Shown in pieces: positions 1 to 7,761 of a stretch of DNA of 9,756 bases. Position numbers and translations under genes: made by a program. The notes under the pieces were generated by a model that saw only the letters and a program-made list of their open reading frames with translations, made no database searches and was not told the origin of the DNA. The stretch is from positions 1-9,756 of the forward strand of contig SYGW01000060.1 in NCBI GenBank assembly GCA_005800255.1, read 5' to 3'. Numbering within the stretch: the first letter of the stretch is position 1; every line of letters starts with the position of its first letter. Source of the stretch: Nitrospiraceae bacterium. GTDB taxonomy: Bacteria; Nitrospirota; Nitrospiria; Nitrospirales; Nitrospiraceae.

Positions 1-200
1 ATCGAGTCCATGATCCGTTCGCCCATGTCATCGATCTTGCGATGAACGTGGGTCTGTCGGAGCATGGCGTCAACCAACGTCGTCTTGCCATGGTCAACGT
101 GAGCAATAATGGCGATATTGCGGATGTCGCTACGACGCCCCGCGGGGGCGATCTGGTCTGCGACGGGAGATTCTGTGGTGGCGATTGGATCCATAGACAT
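1..200 (-). CDS. typA: TypA/BipA ribosome-associated GTPase, N-terminal fragment
   Basis: Translational GTPase of the EF-G/EF-4 superfamily that binds ribosomes and acts in stress growth and ribosome assembly (family knowledge). Only the first 66 codons lie in the window; the gene runs off the left edge. The G1/P-loop AHVDHGKTT is at residues 33-41, preceded by the IRNIAII strand and followed by LVDAMLRQ and ERIMDS. This pattern is typical of TypA; LepA has a different P-loop context (AHIDHGKST). The ATG at 200 is preferred because GGAG lies 9 nt upstream; an ATG two codons later (194) is possible. A tail of about 24 residues precedes the G domain, longer than in E. coli TypA, which begins almost directly with the [13 protein letters not shown] strand. 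The gene is transcribed away from the PBP gene. Family assignment is strong; the fragment cannot show domains II-V. Confidence 0.9.
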   Translation of the reverse strand, partial: MSMDPIATTESPVADQIAPAGRRSDIRNIAIIAHVDHGKTTLVDAMLRQTHVHRKIDDMGERIMDS

Positions 201-213
201 TGCAGTATGCTCC

Positions 214-244
214 AAAAAAAAAGACGCCCGGAAATCCAGGCGCC
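214..244 (-). terminator. Terminator-like hairpin plus T9 tract in the typA leader
   Basis: On the minus strand, arms 244-236 and 231-223 form a 9-bp stem (two G-U pairs) around the loop ATTT (235-232). Nine consecutive T follow (222-214). This is the textbook shape of an intrinsic terminator, but no minus-strand gene lies upstream for it to end, because the PBP gene points the other way. It sits 13 nt before the typA start codon and directly ahead of its GGAG ribosome site. It may be a leader attenuator, a 5' stabilising hairpin, or the end of an unrecognised small RNA. Confidence 0.55.
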
Positions 245-251
245 ATGGGTT

Positions 252-281
252 AGTATACCTGAAGCATGGTGCCCGGCACAA
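252..281 (-). promoter_or_regulatory. Candidate sigma70-type promoter for typA
   Basis: On the minus strand a TTGTGC -35 (281-276) and a TATACT -10 (257-252) are separated by 18 bp. Transcription would start near 245-247, almost exactly at the first base of the hairpin described at 214-244. An 11-bp palindrome, GTGCC-C-GGCAC (269-279), overlaps the spacer and -35 and could be an operator. This is pattern matching only. Confidence 0.4.
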
Positions 282-327
282 GCGATGCAAGAGGAAGGTG
301 CGGACGGGAGGACTCGCTGCCGCAGGC

Positions 328-356
328 TTGAGTTTTAAGGGTCCGCAGGGTATGGT
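328..356 (+). promoter_or_regulatory. Candidate promoter for the PBP gene
   Basis: TTGAGT (328-333) and TATGGT (351-356) are separated by 17 bp on the plus strand, giving a predicted start near 363 and a leader of about 50 nt. The match is moderate and no other candidate in 201-414 is clearly better. The rest of this intergenic stretch shows only a short direct repeat, CCGCAGG at 320-326 and 343-349. Confidence 0.3.
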
Positions 357-414
357 GACTTTCCTGTATCTTGCCTGGGACACAACCAACACTCGAATGT
401 AAACCCGCGTAATT

Positions 415-2826
415 ATGGCTGATCGTCAGATATATCGACAATATCCGCCTCGTCAGCCTCCGCGTCGCCGGTCGTGGCGCTGGTGGCAGGTCTCACTCCT
501 CAGCCTCGTTGCGGCGTTCCTGGGAGGGGCGCTGGGGCTTGGGGGATTGGTCTGGCACCTTGCGAACGATCTTCCTCCATTAGACCAGCTGGAGACGTAT
601 CAGCCCAGTCTGGTCACGCAGGTCTATTCAAGCGATCAGCAGCGCATCGGTCAGTTTTTCATTGAGCGCCGCATCCAGACTCCCTTGGCGGAAATTCCCG
701 AACGGTTTCGCCGCGCCGTTATCGCGGTCGAGGATGTCCGGTTTTTTGAACATCCAGGACTCGATTACATCGGCATGCTCCGTGCGGCCTGGACGAACGT
801 CCGCCGAGGGGGGAAGGTCGAGGGGGCCAGCACGATTACCCAGCAGTTGGCGCGATCGTTGTTCCTCTCGTCGGAACGCACCTTCGACCGCAAGGTCCGC
901 GAGCTGATCCTGGCCTATAAGATGGAGCTGGTGCTGACGAAGGATAAAATTCTTGAACTCTATTTGAATCAGATTTATTTCGGGCAGGGGGCCTACGGGA
1001 TCGCCTCGGCCTCCCAAACCTATTTCGGGAAAGACCTCTCGGCCCTCACGACGGCGGAAGCAGCATTTCTCGCGGGACTTCCCAAGTCTCCCAATAATTA
1101 TTCGCCGTTTAAAGCCTACGACCGAGCCAAAAAACGACAAGAGCATGTGCTGACCCGCATGGAAGAGGCGGGATTTCTGACCGCGGCAGAGCGTGAAGAG
1201 GCGGCGGCGGAAACGTTGAATTTCAGGCGGCCGGGCGGGGAGCAGGCTGCGCCCTATTTTGTGGAACATGTTCGGCAGTTGCTGGTGGCCAAGTACGGCG
1301 AGGCCCTGGTCTATAAGGGTGGGCTCAAGGTCTTTACAACTTTGAACATGGAGATGCAGAAGGCCGCTGAAACCGCTTTTGCGGCCGGTTTGCGTGAATT
1401 GGACAAGCGTCAAGGGTGGCGGGGTCCGCTCCGAACGGTCGATCCGGCTGCGCCGGTTTCGCCCCTGGCGGTGGCGCCGGCCGGCCAAGCGCTTAAGGCG
1501 GGAGACTATCGGGAAGCGGTCATCACGAAAGTGGCGAAGGATCATTATGTGGCGCAGGTCGGTTCCGTAGCTGCCAGGCTCGCCTTTGACGATATGGCCT
1601 GGGCGAAGCGGCGCCTGACCGGGCCGGATACCATGAAGGACGCCTTCGTCAATGCGAACCTCAAGCAGGTGCTGAAGCCTGGCGATGTCGTGGAAGTATT
1701 GGTGAAGAAGATCGAGCGGGACGTCGTGCATGTGCAACTGGAGCAGACGCCCCTCGTCGAGGGAGGGTTGATTGCGCTGGAGCCTGGCAAGGGCGCCATC
1801 AGGGCCATGGTCGGCGGATACGATTTCGGCCGCAGTGAGTATAATCGCGCCCTCCAGGCCCATCGCCAGCCCGGGTCCGCCTTCAAGCCGATTATCTATG
1901 CGGCGGCTCTCAATCAAGGGATGAGTCCCGCGTCGATGATCCTCGATGCCCCGGTCGTCTACGAGCAGGAGTTGGAGGAAAAAACCTGGAAGCCGGAGAA
2001 CTATAGCCACAAGTTCCACGGCATGGTGAGTTTGCGGGAGGCGTTGGCCCATTCCTACAATCTTGCGACAGTCCGGCTGCTGGATAAGGTGGGGATTAGG
2101 AATGTCATCGAGTTCGCCAAAACGGTCGGGATCACTAGCCCGTTAGCTCCTGATTTGTCGCTGGGTCTCGGTTCGTCCTCGATGGGGTTGCTGGAATTGA
2201 CCTCCGTTTACGCGGTGCTGCTTAACGAAGGGAGCCGGGTGGAGCCCTACGCGATCGTGTCCGTGGAGGATAATGCGGGCAAGGTGCTGGAGTTGGTGGA
2301 TGTGCAGGCCCTGCCGGTGATCTCCAAGGAGACCGCTTACGGGATCACCAATATGATGGAAGATGTGATTCAAAAGGGGACCGGCCAGGCGGCCGAATCG
2401 ATCGGCCGGCCGATTGCCGGGAAGACCGGCACGACAAACGACTTCATCAATGCCTGGTTCATCGGCGGCGCGCCGAATTTGGTGGCGGGCGTCTATGTGG
2501 GGTTCGATGATCGCCGCTCGCTCGGCGAAACGGAATCGGGGGCTCATGCCGCGTTGCCGATTTGGATCAACTTCATGAATGAGTCGCTCAGGCAGGTCCC
2601 GGTCATGGCCTTCACCGTTCCGGAAGGCGTCACGTTTGTGAATGTCGATCCTTCAACGGGGTTGCTCGATGGCGAGCAGGAAGGTCAGGCCGGCACAGTT
2701 GAGCTCTTTATCAAAGGCAGCGAACCGACTCAAGCGCCTCAGCGCCGGCTGGACCCGACGGATTTTTACAAGTTGGATCAAATTCCCGAGGGGTCGCAAG
2801 AGCAGGCGGCTGAAAAGTCTCGCTAG
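415..2826 (+). CDS. Bifunctional class A penicillin-binding protein, PBP1A type
   Basis: Peptidoglycan synthase that polymerises lipid II glycan strands and cross-links their peptides at the outer face of the inner membrane. Order in the 803-residue protein: Arg/Pro-rich cytoplasmic tail (1-22), one membrane anchor (about 24-48), GT51 glycosyltransferase (about 65-255) with the catalytic motif [10 protein letters not shown] (Glu106) and the block [12 protein letters not shown] (136-147), an OB-like insert (about 330-440), then the transpeptidase. Transpeptidase motifs are complete: SAFK with nucleophile Ser488, SYN at 547-549, KTGT at 670-673. Length is normal for PBP1A (mrcA/ponA family). 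The ATG at 415 is the only sensible start because the anchor begins soon after; a stop lies in frame at 400-402. No Shine-Dalgarno sequence precedes it, so initiation may be weak or unconventional. The gene stands alone and converges on iscX. The exact paralogue name is uncertain. Confidence 0.95.
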   Translation: MADRQIYRQYPPRQPPRRRSWRWWQVSLLSLVAAFLGGALGLGGLVWHLANDLPPLDQLETYQPSLVTQVYSSDQQRIGQFFIERRIQTPLAEIPERFRRAVIAVEDVRFFEHPGLDYIGMLRAAWTNVRRGGKVEGASTITQQLARSLFLSSERTFDRKVRELILAYKMELVLTKDKILELYLNQIYFGQGAYGIASASQTYFGKDLSALTTAEAAFLAGLPKSPNNYSPFKAYDRAKKRQEHVLTRMEEAGFLTAAEREEAAAETLNFRRPGGEQAAPYFVEHVRQLLVAKYGEALVYKGGLKVFTTLNMEMQKAAETAFAAGLRELDKRQGWRGPLRTVDPAAPVSPLAVAPAGQALKAGDYREAVITKVAKDHYVAQVGSVAARLAFDDMAWAKRRLTGPDTMKDAFVNANLKQVLKPGDVVEVLVKKIERDVVHVQLEQTPLVEGGLIALEPGKGAIRAMVGGYDFGRSEYNRALQAHRQPGSAFKPIIYAAALNQGMSPASMILDAPVVYEQELEEKTWKPENYSHKFHGMVSLREALAHSYNLATVRLLDKVGIRNVIEFAKTVGITSPLAPDLSLGLGSSSMGLLELTSVYAVLLNEGSRVEPYAIVSVEDNAGKVLELVDVQALPVISKETAYGITNMMEDVIQKGTGQAAESIGRPIAGKTGTTNDFINAWFIGGAPNLVAGVYVGFDDRRSLGETESGAHAALPIWINFMNESLRQVPVMAFTVPEGVTFVNVDPSTGLLDGEQEGQAGTVELFIKGSEPTQAPQRRLDPTDFYKLDQIPEGSQEQAAEKSR

Positions 2827-2855
2827 GCGGCTGCGTGTGAAGGCTGCTTGGTGGG

Positions 2856-3068
2856 TTAGGATTTCGAGTCCTGATATTCCTCGTGCCAGGCCATCTGAAT
2901 CGCTTCCAGAATCTTCTCGTTCGATTTTTTCGCATCGTCCTTGAAATCTGGAAGTGCCACGACCCAGGCATGCAGGTCGGTGAAGCGAACCGTGAGGGGG
3001 TCCGTTTCCGGATGCTCTTCAACGAGGCGAATGGCAATATCTTCTGTGTCGTTCCATTTCAAATCCAT
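2856..3068 (-). CDS. iscX: IscX, small acidic ISC accessory protein
   Basis: A 70-residue protein that aligns along its length with E. coli IscX (YfhJ, 66 residues). Shared blocks include LKWND near the start, TVRFTDLHAWV in the middle, and SNEKILEAI with a following aromatic/acidic tail. In E. coli IscX binds IscS near the IscU/frataxin site and iron, and tunes the rate of cluster assembly (family knowledge). It is the last gene of the operon, 31 nt after hscA. An AGGAG ribosome site lies 5 nt before the ATG at 3068. Its stop is 29 bp from the stop of the convergent PBP gene, and no clear bidirectional terminator is visible between them. Keeping iscX at the operon end while fdx has left is consistent with a modified classical isc order. 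Confidence 0.93.
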   Translation of the reverse strand: MDLKWNDTEDIAIRLVEEHPETDPLTVRFTDLHAWVVALPDFKDDAKKSNEKILEAIQMAWHEEYQDSKS

Positions 3069-3099
3069 CTGAACTCCTTCGACGTTTTCCGATGCCGCG

Positions 3100-4920
3100 T
3101 TACGTAAGGTCCGAGACCTTCTTGCCCTGGAGCCCTCGTGTGAGCGAATCGTTCAGCATGGCGACGGTCAGGCGCTGCGCCGACCGTTCGAGGTCTCCCA
3201 TGCGCGCGCGGATGGCGCGCGGGTCGTTGCCGTTCTTTGCGGTGGCCAGGGCCGAGAGGGCCGCACGAATGGCCGTGACCTCTTCCGGGGCGATAAGACG
3301 GCTGCTCTCACTCAGGGATTTTTCTGTTGTCGTGATCAAGGCGCCGGCTTCGAGCCTCGTTTCGATCAATTTGCGGGCGCTGACGTCCTCTGCCGCAAAT
3401 TTGAACGAATCCTCGATCATCTGCTCCACTTCGCGGTCGGATAGACCGTACGAGGGTTTCACTTCGATAGACTGGCTCTGTCCGGTCCGCATGTCGCTGG
3501 CCTTCACGTTTAAGATTCCATTGGCGTCGATAAGGAACGTGACTTCGATGCGAGGGGCGCCGGCCGGGAGCGGGGGCACTTTCAGGCGGAATTTTGCCAG
3601 GCTGCGATTGTCGTTCGCCAGTTCTCGCTCGCCCTGGAGGATGTGGATGTCCACGCCGGTCTGCCCGTCGACATAGGTGGTGAACATTTCTTTCGCGCTT
3701 GCCGGGATGGTCGTGTTCCGGCGGATCAAGCTGCTCATCACGCCGCCCATGGTTTCAATGCCGAGCGAGAGGGGCGTGACGTCGAGCAGGAGCATGTCCG
3801 TCGTGCCGCCGCTGAGGATGTCCGCCTGCACGGCTGCGCCCAGGGCCACGACTTCGTCGGGGTTGATCTCGCAATGGGGCGCCTTCCCGAACAGTTCCTG
3901 AACCCGTTGCCTCACGAGGGGCATGCGGGTGGAGCCACCGACCAGCACGATTTCGTCGATGGCATCAGGGGTGAGCCCCGCGTCTTTCAGGGCCATTCTG
4001 CAGGGAGCCAGGGTCCGTTCGATAATTCCCATGGTCAGGGCTTCGAGTTGGTCCCGCGTCAATTCTCGCGTGAAGCGGCCCTTGTTGTCCGGCAGTTCGA
4101 CCGAGATCTGCGTCTTCCGTTCATCGGACAGTTGGATCTTGGCCCGTTCCGCCTCGAGCCGGATCGTTTGCATATGGTCCGGGTAGGCAGTGAGATCGAT
4201 CCCCTGCTGGCTGCGAATGTCTGCCAGGAAGAGATTCGCAATCTCACGGTCCAAATCGTCTCCGCCCAGGTGGGTGTCGCCGTTCGTCGCCAATACTTCG
4301 AAGATGCCGTTTTTGAGTTTGAGGATAGAGATATCGAAGGTGCCTCCGCCGAAGTCGTAGACGGCGATGGTGCCCTGCGTCTTTTCTTGCAGCCCGTAGG
4401 CGAGCGAGGCGGCGGTCGGCTCGTTGATGATTCTGAGCACGTCCAGCCCGGCGATCATGCCTGCGTCTTTCGTGGCTTGCCGCTGGCTATCGTTGAAGTA
4501 GGCGGGACCCGTGATGACGGCTTTCGTGATGCTTTCGCCGAGATGTTCTTCCGCCCGTTGTTTCAGCTCTTTTAAAATCATCGCCGAAATCTGCGGGGGC
4601 GAGTAGGATTTTTCTCCGAGCTTGATCCGGATCACGCCGCCTTGCTCGGTGAGCGAGTAGGGGAAGTAGGCCAGTTCGCCCTGCACGTCCTCAAGGGCCT
4701 TTCCCATGAAGCGCTTCACGGAGTAGACCGTTCGCTCAGGATTGCGGGTGAGATGTTCCTTCGCCGGATCGCCGACGATCAGCCCGTTGTCGGTCATGGC
4801 CACGACGGAGGGCACGATTGTTCGTTCGTTCCGCCCGGGAATGACGCAAGGGTGGCCCTCTTTCATGTAGGCCACGAGCGAATTCGTGGTGCCGAGATCG
4901 ATGCCGACGATGCGTGACAT
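3100..4920 (-). CDS. hscA: HscA, Hsp70-family chaperone for iron-sulfur cluster transfer
   Basis: Specialised cytoplasmic Hsp70 that binds IscU through its LPPVK motif and uses ATP to promote cluster release to acceptor proteins. The 606-residue product has the Hsp70 nucleotide-binding domain (about 1-375): phosphate loop [11 protein letters not shown] (4-14), YDFGGGTFD (188-196), and [10 protein letters not shown] (325-334). The interdomain linker [11 protein letters not shown] follows (377-387), then the beta substrate domain with [16 protein letters not shown] (429-444) and an alpha lid to the end. Length is close to E. coli HscA (616). There is no DnaK-like Gly/Asp-rich tail, which with the neighbours separates it from DnaK. 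The start at 4920 is fixed by [13 protein letters not shown]; reading further upstream would enter hscB in another frame. It lies 5 nt after the hscB stop, so translation is probably coupled. Confidence 0.95.
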   Translation of the reverse strand: MSRIVGIDLGTTNSLVAYMKEGHPCVIPGRNERTIVPSVVAMTDNGLIVGDPAKEHLTRNPERTVYSVKRFMGKALEDVQGELAYFPYSLTEQGGVIRIKLGEKSYSPPQISAMILKELKQRAEEHLGESITKAVITGPAYFNDSQRQATKDAGMIAGLDVLRIINEPTAASLAYGLQEKTQGTIAVYDFGGGTFDISILKLKNGIFEVLATNGDTHLGGDDLDREIANLFLADIRSQQGIDLTAYPDHMQTIRLEAERAKIQLSDERKTQISVELPDNKGRFTRELTRDQLEALTMGIIERTLAPCRMALKDAGLTPDAIDEIVLVGGSTRMPLVRQRVQELFGKAPHCEINPDEVVALGAAVQADILSGGTTDMLLLDVTPLSLGIETMGGVMSSLIRRNTTIPASAKEMFTTYVDGQTGVDIHILQGERELANDNRSLAKFRLKVPPLPAGAPRIEVTFLIDANGILNVKASDMRTGQSQSIEVKPSYGLSDREVEQMIEDSFKFAAEDVSARKLIETRLEAGALITTTEKSLSESSRLIAPEEVTAIRAALSALATAKNGNDPRAIRARMGDLERSAQRLTVAMLNDSLTRGLQGKKVSDLT

Positions 4921-4925
4921 GGCGC

Positions 4926-5642
4926 TTATCCGATGGTTGCGACGAGGTCGTTGGCGATGCTCTTGACGTAGGTGCGGTTGGAGAGGATCTCCCTTATCTG
5001 TTTCAACAGACGGTCCCGTTCGGCACGGGCTTGGCTGGTCGCGTCGCCTTGATCCTGGAGCCTGTCCCAGTCGGTGAAGAGCTGCTGGAGGCTGGTTTCC
5101 ATGTCTTGTTTGCGCTGTTCCAGGGTCAGTTGTTCCGTTTGGAGTTTGGTGCGAAGCTGCTGCCCCGTTGTCGATGAACGGTCGGCGGCCCGATATTCGT
5201 TCAGCGTGTCTTGGAGCTCGAGGATTTCCTCGAAGAGGTCGGCTGGCGGCGAATTCCTGATTTCCTTTACGGCTCCCGCTTCCAGGTCGAGCAGATATTC
5301 GGCCCGCTGAATCGGATCGCGGAGGGTGCGATAGGCCGAATTGAGCGTGGCGGAGTTGCCCAGGCTGATGGTCTGTTCTGTTTCGCTTTTGCTCTGATAG
5401 AAGTCCGGATGGAACGCGCGGCTGAGTTCGTAGAACTTGGCTTCCAGTTTGCTTTGGTCGATGGTGAGCCGGCGAGGAAACCCGAAGCAGGTGAAGTAGT
5501 CGGTTTCTTTCGACACAGGCTGGACCTTGACGCAGCGGTCGCAGAAATATTCTCCGGACACCTCGGATTGGCAGTGCCAGCACATGCTCCTGGCCATCTG
5601 CAGTTCGCGGGGGTTTGAGTTATGGGTATGTTGATGGTCCAT
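4926..5642 (-). CDS. hscB: HscB, J-domain co-chaperone with N-terminal zinc ribbon
   Basis: J-type co-chaperone that stimulates HscA ATPase and delivers IscU to it. The 238-residue protein is longer than E. coli HscB (171). It begins with a four-cysteine module, CWHC (Cys21, Cys24) and CDRC (Cys34, Cys37), as in human HSC20. The J domain follows with DYFTCFGFP (48-56), HPD at 78-80 and the NSAYRTLRDP helix (101-110). The C-terminal three-helix region (about 135-235) is Gln/Glu rich and would bind IscU. I chose the ATG at 5642 because GAGG lies 7 nt upstream. An in-frame ATG at 5684 lacks a site and falls inside a strong inverted repeat; the ATG at residue 16 also lacks one. The gene follows iscA after an 83-nt gap with hairpins and is nearly joined to hscA. 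Confidence 0.93.
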   Translation of the reverse strand: MDHQHTHNSNPRELQMARSMCWHCQSEVSGEYFCDRCVKVQPVSKETDYFTCFGFPRRLTIDQSKLEAKFYELSRAFHPDFYQSKSETEQTISLGNSATLNSAYRTLRDPIQRAEYLLDLEAGAVKEIRNSPPADLFEEILELQDTLNEYRAADRSSTTGQQLRTKLQTEQLTLEQRKQDMETSLQQLFTDWDRLQDQGDATSQARAERDRLLKQIREILSNRTYVKSIANDLVATIG

Positions 5643-5664
5643 CCCGCTACCTCTTCTGACAAGA

Positions 5665-5689
5665 CAGGCATGGCAGCGTGCCATGCCTG
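5665..5689 (-). repeat. 11-bp perfect inverted repeat between iscA and hscB
   Basis: CAGGCATGGCA (5665-5675) and its exact complement (5679-5689) flank a 3-nt loop, so operon mRNA would carry a stable GC-rich hairpin about 20 nt before the hscB start. Only a weak U-rich run follows (TCTTGT), so it is a poor terminator. It may set mRNA processing or relative levels of iscRSUA versus hscBA-iscX. Confidence 0.7.
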
Positions 5690-5704
5690 GGTGACGATAT
5701 TCCC

Positions 5705-5719
5705 CGTCGATTGTCGACG
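5705..5719 (-). repeat. Short inverted repeat just after iscA
   Basis: CGTCGA (5705-5710) pairs with TCGACG (5714-5719) around a 3-nt loop, 7 nt after the iscA stop codon. Together with the larger hairpin at 5665-5689 it gives two tandem stem-loops in the only long gap in the iscU-iscX part of the operon. Confidence 0.45.
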
Positions 5720-5726
5720 CGGACGA

Positions 5727-6083
5727 TCACGCAGAGAAGGACTCTCCGCAGCCGCAAGTCTTGTCGGCGTTCGGATTGACGAACTTGAAATTGCCGCTTA
5801 GCAGGTCTTTCTGGAAGTCCAGCTGCGTGCCCTGCAGATAAATGGCGCTCTTGGCGTCGACAATAACTTTGACTCCGTCGATGACATGAACCTGGTCATG
5901 CGGCCCGATCTTTTCGTCGAAGTTGATCGTGTAGCTGAGGCCTGAGCAGCCGCCGCCCTTCACGCCGAGGCGGAGCCCCCCTTCCGTAAGGCCTTGCACG
6001 TTGATGAGGCGCTTCACTTCTTTCAGGGCCGCTTCGCTGAGCGTAATCACCGGAGTCTGGATTTCTGCGTTGGTCGTGTCCAT
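5727..6083 (-). CDS. iscA: IscA, A-type iron-sulfur carrier
   Basis: A-type carrier that accepts clusters from IscU/HscA and hands them, notably as [4Fe-4S], to target apoproteins in the cytoplasm. The 118-residue protein has the three family cysteines: Cys46 in GGGCSGLSY, and Cys110 and Cys112 in TCGCGESF near the C-terminus. The 64-residue spacing matches E. coli IscA (Cys35, 99, 101). The start at 6083 is chosen because GGGAG lies 6 nt upstream; a longer open frame reaching 6395 is only iscU read out of frame. It has an N-terminal extension of about 10 residues relative to E. coli IscA. It lies 20 nt after iscU. ErpA or SufA could look alike, but position in the isc operon favours IscA. 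Confidence 0.95.
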   Translation of the reverse strand: MDTTNAEIQTPVITLSEAALKEVKRLINVQGLTEGGLRLGVKGGGCSGLSYTINFDEKIGPHDQVHVIDGVKVIVDAKSAIYLQGTQLDFQKDLLSGNFKFVNPNADKTCGCGESFSA

Positions 6084-6103
6084 GGCGCGCTCCCGTTCTG
6101 ACG

Positions 6104-6502
6104 TTACTTCGCGTCGGTCGCGGGTCCGTTGGCTTTCTTTTGGTAGTCTGCGAGGGCGGCCTTGATCGCATCCTCGGCGAGCACGGAACAATGGATTTTC
6201 ACCGGCGGCAGGTTGAGCTCCTGCACGATGTCGGTATTCTTGATCTTTTGGGCTTCTTCGATGGTCTTGCCCCTCAGCCACTCGGTGGCGAGGCTGGAGC
6301 TGGCGATGGCGGAGCCGCAGCCGAAGGTCTTGAACTTCGCGTCTACGATCATGTCGTTCTGCACCTTGATCTGAAGCTTCATCACGTCGCCGCATTCCGG
6401 GGCTCCGACCATGCCGGTGCCGACCCCTTCTTCGTCCTTCTTGAAGCTCCCCATGTTGCGGGGGTTATTGAAATGATCGACGACTTTGTCACTGTAGGCC
6501 AT
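6104..6502 (-). CDS. iscU: IscU, iron-sulfur cluster assembly scaffold
   Basis: Scaffold on which [2Fe-2S] clusters are assembled from IscS sulfur, iron and ferredoxin electrons. The 132-residue protein has every expected active residue: Cys37 and Asp39 in APECGD, Cys62 in FGCGSAIASSS, and His104/Cys105 in KIHCSVLAEDA. The HscA recognition motif LPPVK is at 98-102. N-terminal YSDKVVDHFNNPRNMG is typical of the group I (IscU) type, not SufU or a NifU fusion. Its Lys/Ala/Asp-rich tail is slightly longer than that of E. coli IscU. A GGAGG ribosome site lies 5 nt before the ATG. It follows iscS after 41 nt that contain an AT-rich inverted repeat beside this ribosome site. Confidence 0.97.
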   Translation of the reverse strand: MAYSDKVVDHFNNPRNMGSFKKDEEGVGTGMVGAPECGDVMKLQIKVQNDMIVDAKFKTFGCGSAIASSSLATEWLRGKTIEEAQKIKNTDIVQELNLPPVKIHCSVLAEDAIKAALADYQKKANGPATDAK

Positions 6503-6513
6503 GATTCCCTCCG

Positions 6514-6533
6514 AAATTTACAACTGTAAATTT
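6514..6533 (-). repeat. AT-rich perfect inverted repeat between iscS and iscU
   Basis: AAATTTAC (6514-6521) and GTAAATTT (6526-6533) form an 8-bp perfect dyad around a 4-nt centre. In the transcript it would fold just 1-2 nt upstream of the iscU GGAGG site. It stands out as AT-rich in GC-rich surroundings. It could be an mRNA element affecting iscU translation or cleavage, or a DNA site for a regulator; the sequence alone does not decide. Confidence 0.6.
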
Positions 6534-6543
6534 TTCATTGCTG

Positions 6544-7761
6544 CTAGTGGGCAGCCCATTGGACCGATTTTAAGTCGACGCCTTCCTTTGCCATCTCGTA
6601 CAGCGGGGACATTTCGCGCAGCTTGGTAACGATCTCGATGACCTTCTTGATCGTATAGTCGATCTCGTCGTCCGTGTTGAAACGGCCCAGACCGAAACGG
6701 ATCGAGGAATGCGCCAGTTCCGTTCCGACTCCCAGGGCGCGGAGCACGTAAGAGGGCTCCAAGGTGGCGGAGGTGCAGGCCGAGCCGGACGAGAGGGCGA
6801 TATCCTTCATGCCCATCAGCAACGATTCGCCCTCCACGTAGGCAAAGGAGATATTGAGGTTGCCGGGGAGCCGGTTGGTCGGATGGCCGTTCAGGTAGCT
6901 TTCTTCGAGGGCCTTCGTGATGCTGGCCTCCAGCCGATCGCGCATTGCAATCAACCGGGCCGTGTCCTGGGCCATCTCCTGGTCGCAGAGTTCGCAGGCC
7001 TTGCCGAATCCCACGATCAAGGGCACGGGCAGCGTCCCGGAGCGCATGCCTCGTTCGTGTCCGCCTCCGTCCATTTGGGCCACGATGCGCACTCGGGGAT
7101 TCTTCTTTCTTACGTAGAGGGCCCCGACTCCCTTGGGTCCGTACAGCTTGTGGGCCGAGAAAGACATCAGATCGATGCCCATCTCCTGCACATCGACCGG
7201 GATCTTGCCGACGCCCTGCGTGGCGTCGCAGTGAAAGAGGATGCCCTTCTCCTTGGCGATCTTACCGATTTCTTTGACGGGGTTGATCGTGCCGATTTCA
7301 TTGTTCGCCAGCATGACGGAGATGAGGATCGTTTTCTCTGTGATCGCATTGCGCACATCCTCAGGATTCACCATGCCGAATTTATCGACGGAGAGACAGG
7401 TGACGGTCGCTTTGCCCTTGCCCTCCAACGCTTTGACTGTGTCGAGGACGGCGCGATGTTCGGTGGAGGAGGTAATGATGTGGGTGCCCTTCTCCCCGTA
7501 CATCTCCAGCACGCCCTTGATCGCCAGATTGTCCGATTCGGTGGCGCCGCTGGTGAAGACGATTTCTTTCGGGTCGGCTTTGATCAGCTTCGCGATCTGC
7601 TTCCGGGCCTGTTCGACCGCTTCCTCCGCAGCCCAGCCGAAGGCATGGTTGCGGCTGGCCGCGTTCCCGAACTTCTCGACGAAGTAGGGGAGCATGGCCT
7701 CTAGGACGCGGGGATCCATCGGAGTCGTGGAATGGTTGTCTAAGAAAATGGGCAGTTTCAT
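6544..7761 (-). CDS. iscS: IscS, PLP-dependent cysteine desulfurase
   Basis: Converts L-cysteine to alanine and carries the sulfur as a persulfide to IscU, and in other bacteria also to tRNA thiolation and cofactor pathways. The 405-residue protein matches E. coli IscS (404) in length. Visible features: N-terminal [20 protein letters not shown] (72-78), EH at 101-102, Asp179 and Gln182 for the PLP ring, PLP-binding Lys205 in [10 protein letters not shown], and catalytic Cys329 in [14 protein letters not shown] on the long mobile loop typical of group I enzymes. The C-terminal tail [10 protein letters not shown], the known IscU contact, is present. AAGGAG lies 7 nt before the ATG. The start overlaps the iscR stop as ATGA (7758-7761), implying translational coupling with the regulator. 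Confidence 0.97.
   Translation of the reverse strand: MKLPIFLDNHSTTPMDPRVLEAMLPYFVEKFGNAASRNHAFGWAAEEAVEQARKQIAKLIKADPKEIVFTSGATESDNLAIKGVLEMYGEKGTHIITSSTEHRAVLDTVKALEGKGKATVTCLSVDKFGMVNPEDVRNAITEKTILISVMLANNEIGTINPVKEIGKIAKEKGILFHCDATQGVGKIPVDVQEMGIDLMSFSAHKLYGPKGVGALYVRKKNPRVRIVAQMDGGGHERGMRSGTLPVPLIVGFGKACELCDQEMAQDTARLIAMRDRLEASITKALEESYLNGHPTNRLPGNLNISFAYVEGESLLMGMKDIALSSGSACTSATLEPSYVLRALGVGTELAHSSIRFGLGRFNTDDEIDYTIKKVIEIVTKLREMSPLYEMAKEGVDLKSVQWAAH

Noticed and set aside
240..410. Possible tRNA or structured RNA gene in the typA/PBP gap
   Set aside because: I looked for cloverleaf arms and a T-loop on both strands and found no consistent fold; only short palindromes and promoter-like hexamers.
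628..2052. 474-codon open frame on the minus strand inside the PBP gene
   Set aside because: It lies fully antisense to a gene with all PBP motifs and its translation is Arg/Leu/His-rich without recognisable motifs; typical GC-rich shadow frame.
2827..2855. Bidirectional terminator between the PBP gene and iscX
   Set aside because: The 29-bp gap has a short direct repeat of GGCGGCTG with the PBP end but no stem followed by a T run on either strand.
3199..3222. GCGCGC-rich tract as a possible repeat or Z-DNA element
   Set aside because: It is explained by Arg/Ala codons of hscA and is short and imperfect.
3643..4575. 310-codon plus-strand open frame antisense to hscA
   Set aside because: hscA on the other strand has complete Hsp70 motifs; this frame shows no domain and has shadow-frame composition.
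4921..5583. Upstream extension of the hscA frame (possible fusion protein)
   Set aside because: This part is hscB read in another frame. The Hsp70 N-terminus [13 protein letters not shown] begins exactly at 4920.
5643..5684. Longer hscB start at 5684 with an extra CxxC
   Set aside because: No ribosome site precedes it and it falls inside the strong inverted repeat; the start at 5642 has GAGG at proper spacing.
6084..6395. Upstream extension of the iscA frame
   Set aside because: It overlaps iscU out of frame, and a good ribosome site marks the start at 6083.
6709..7704. 331-codon plus-strand open frame antisense to iscS
   Set aside because: iscS is intact on the minus strand; the antisense product is Gly/His/Asp/Arg-rich with no known motif.
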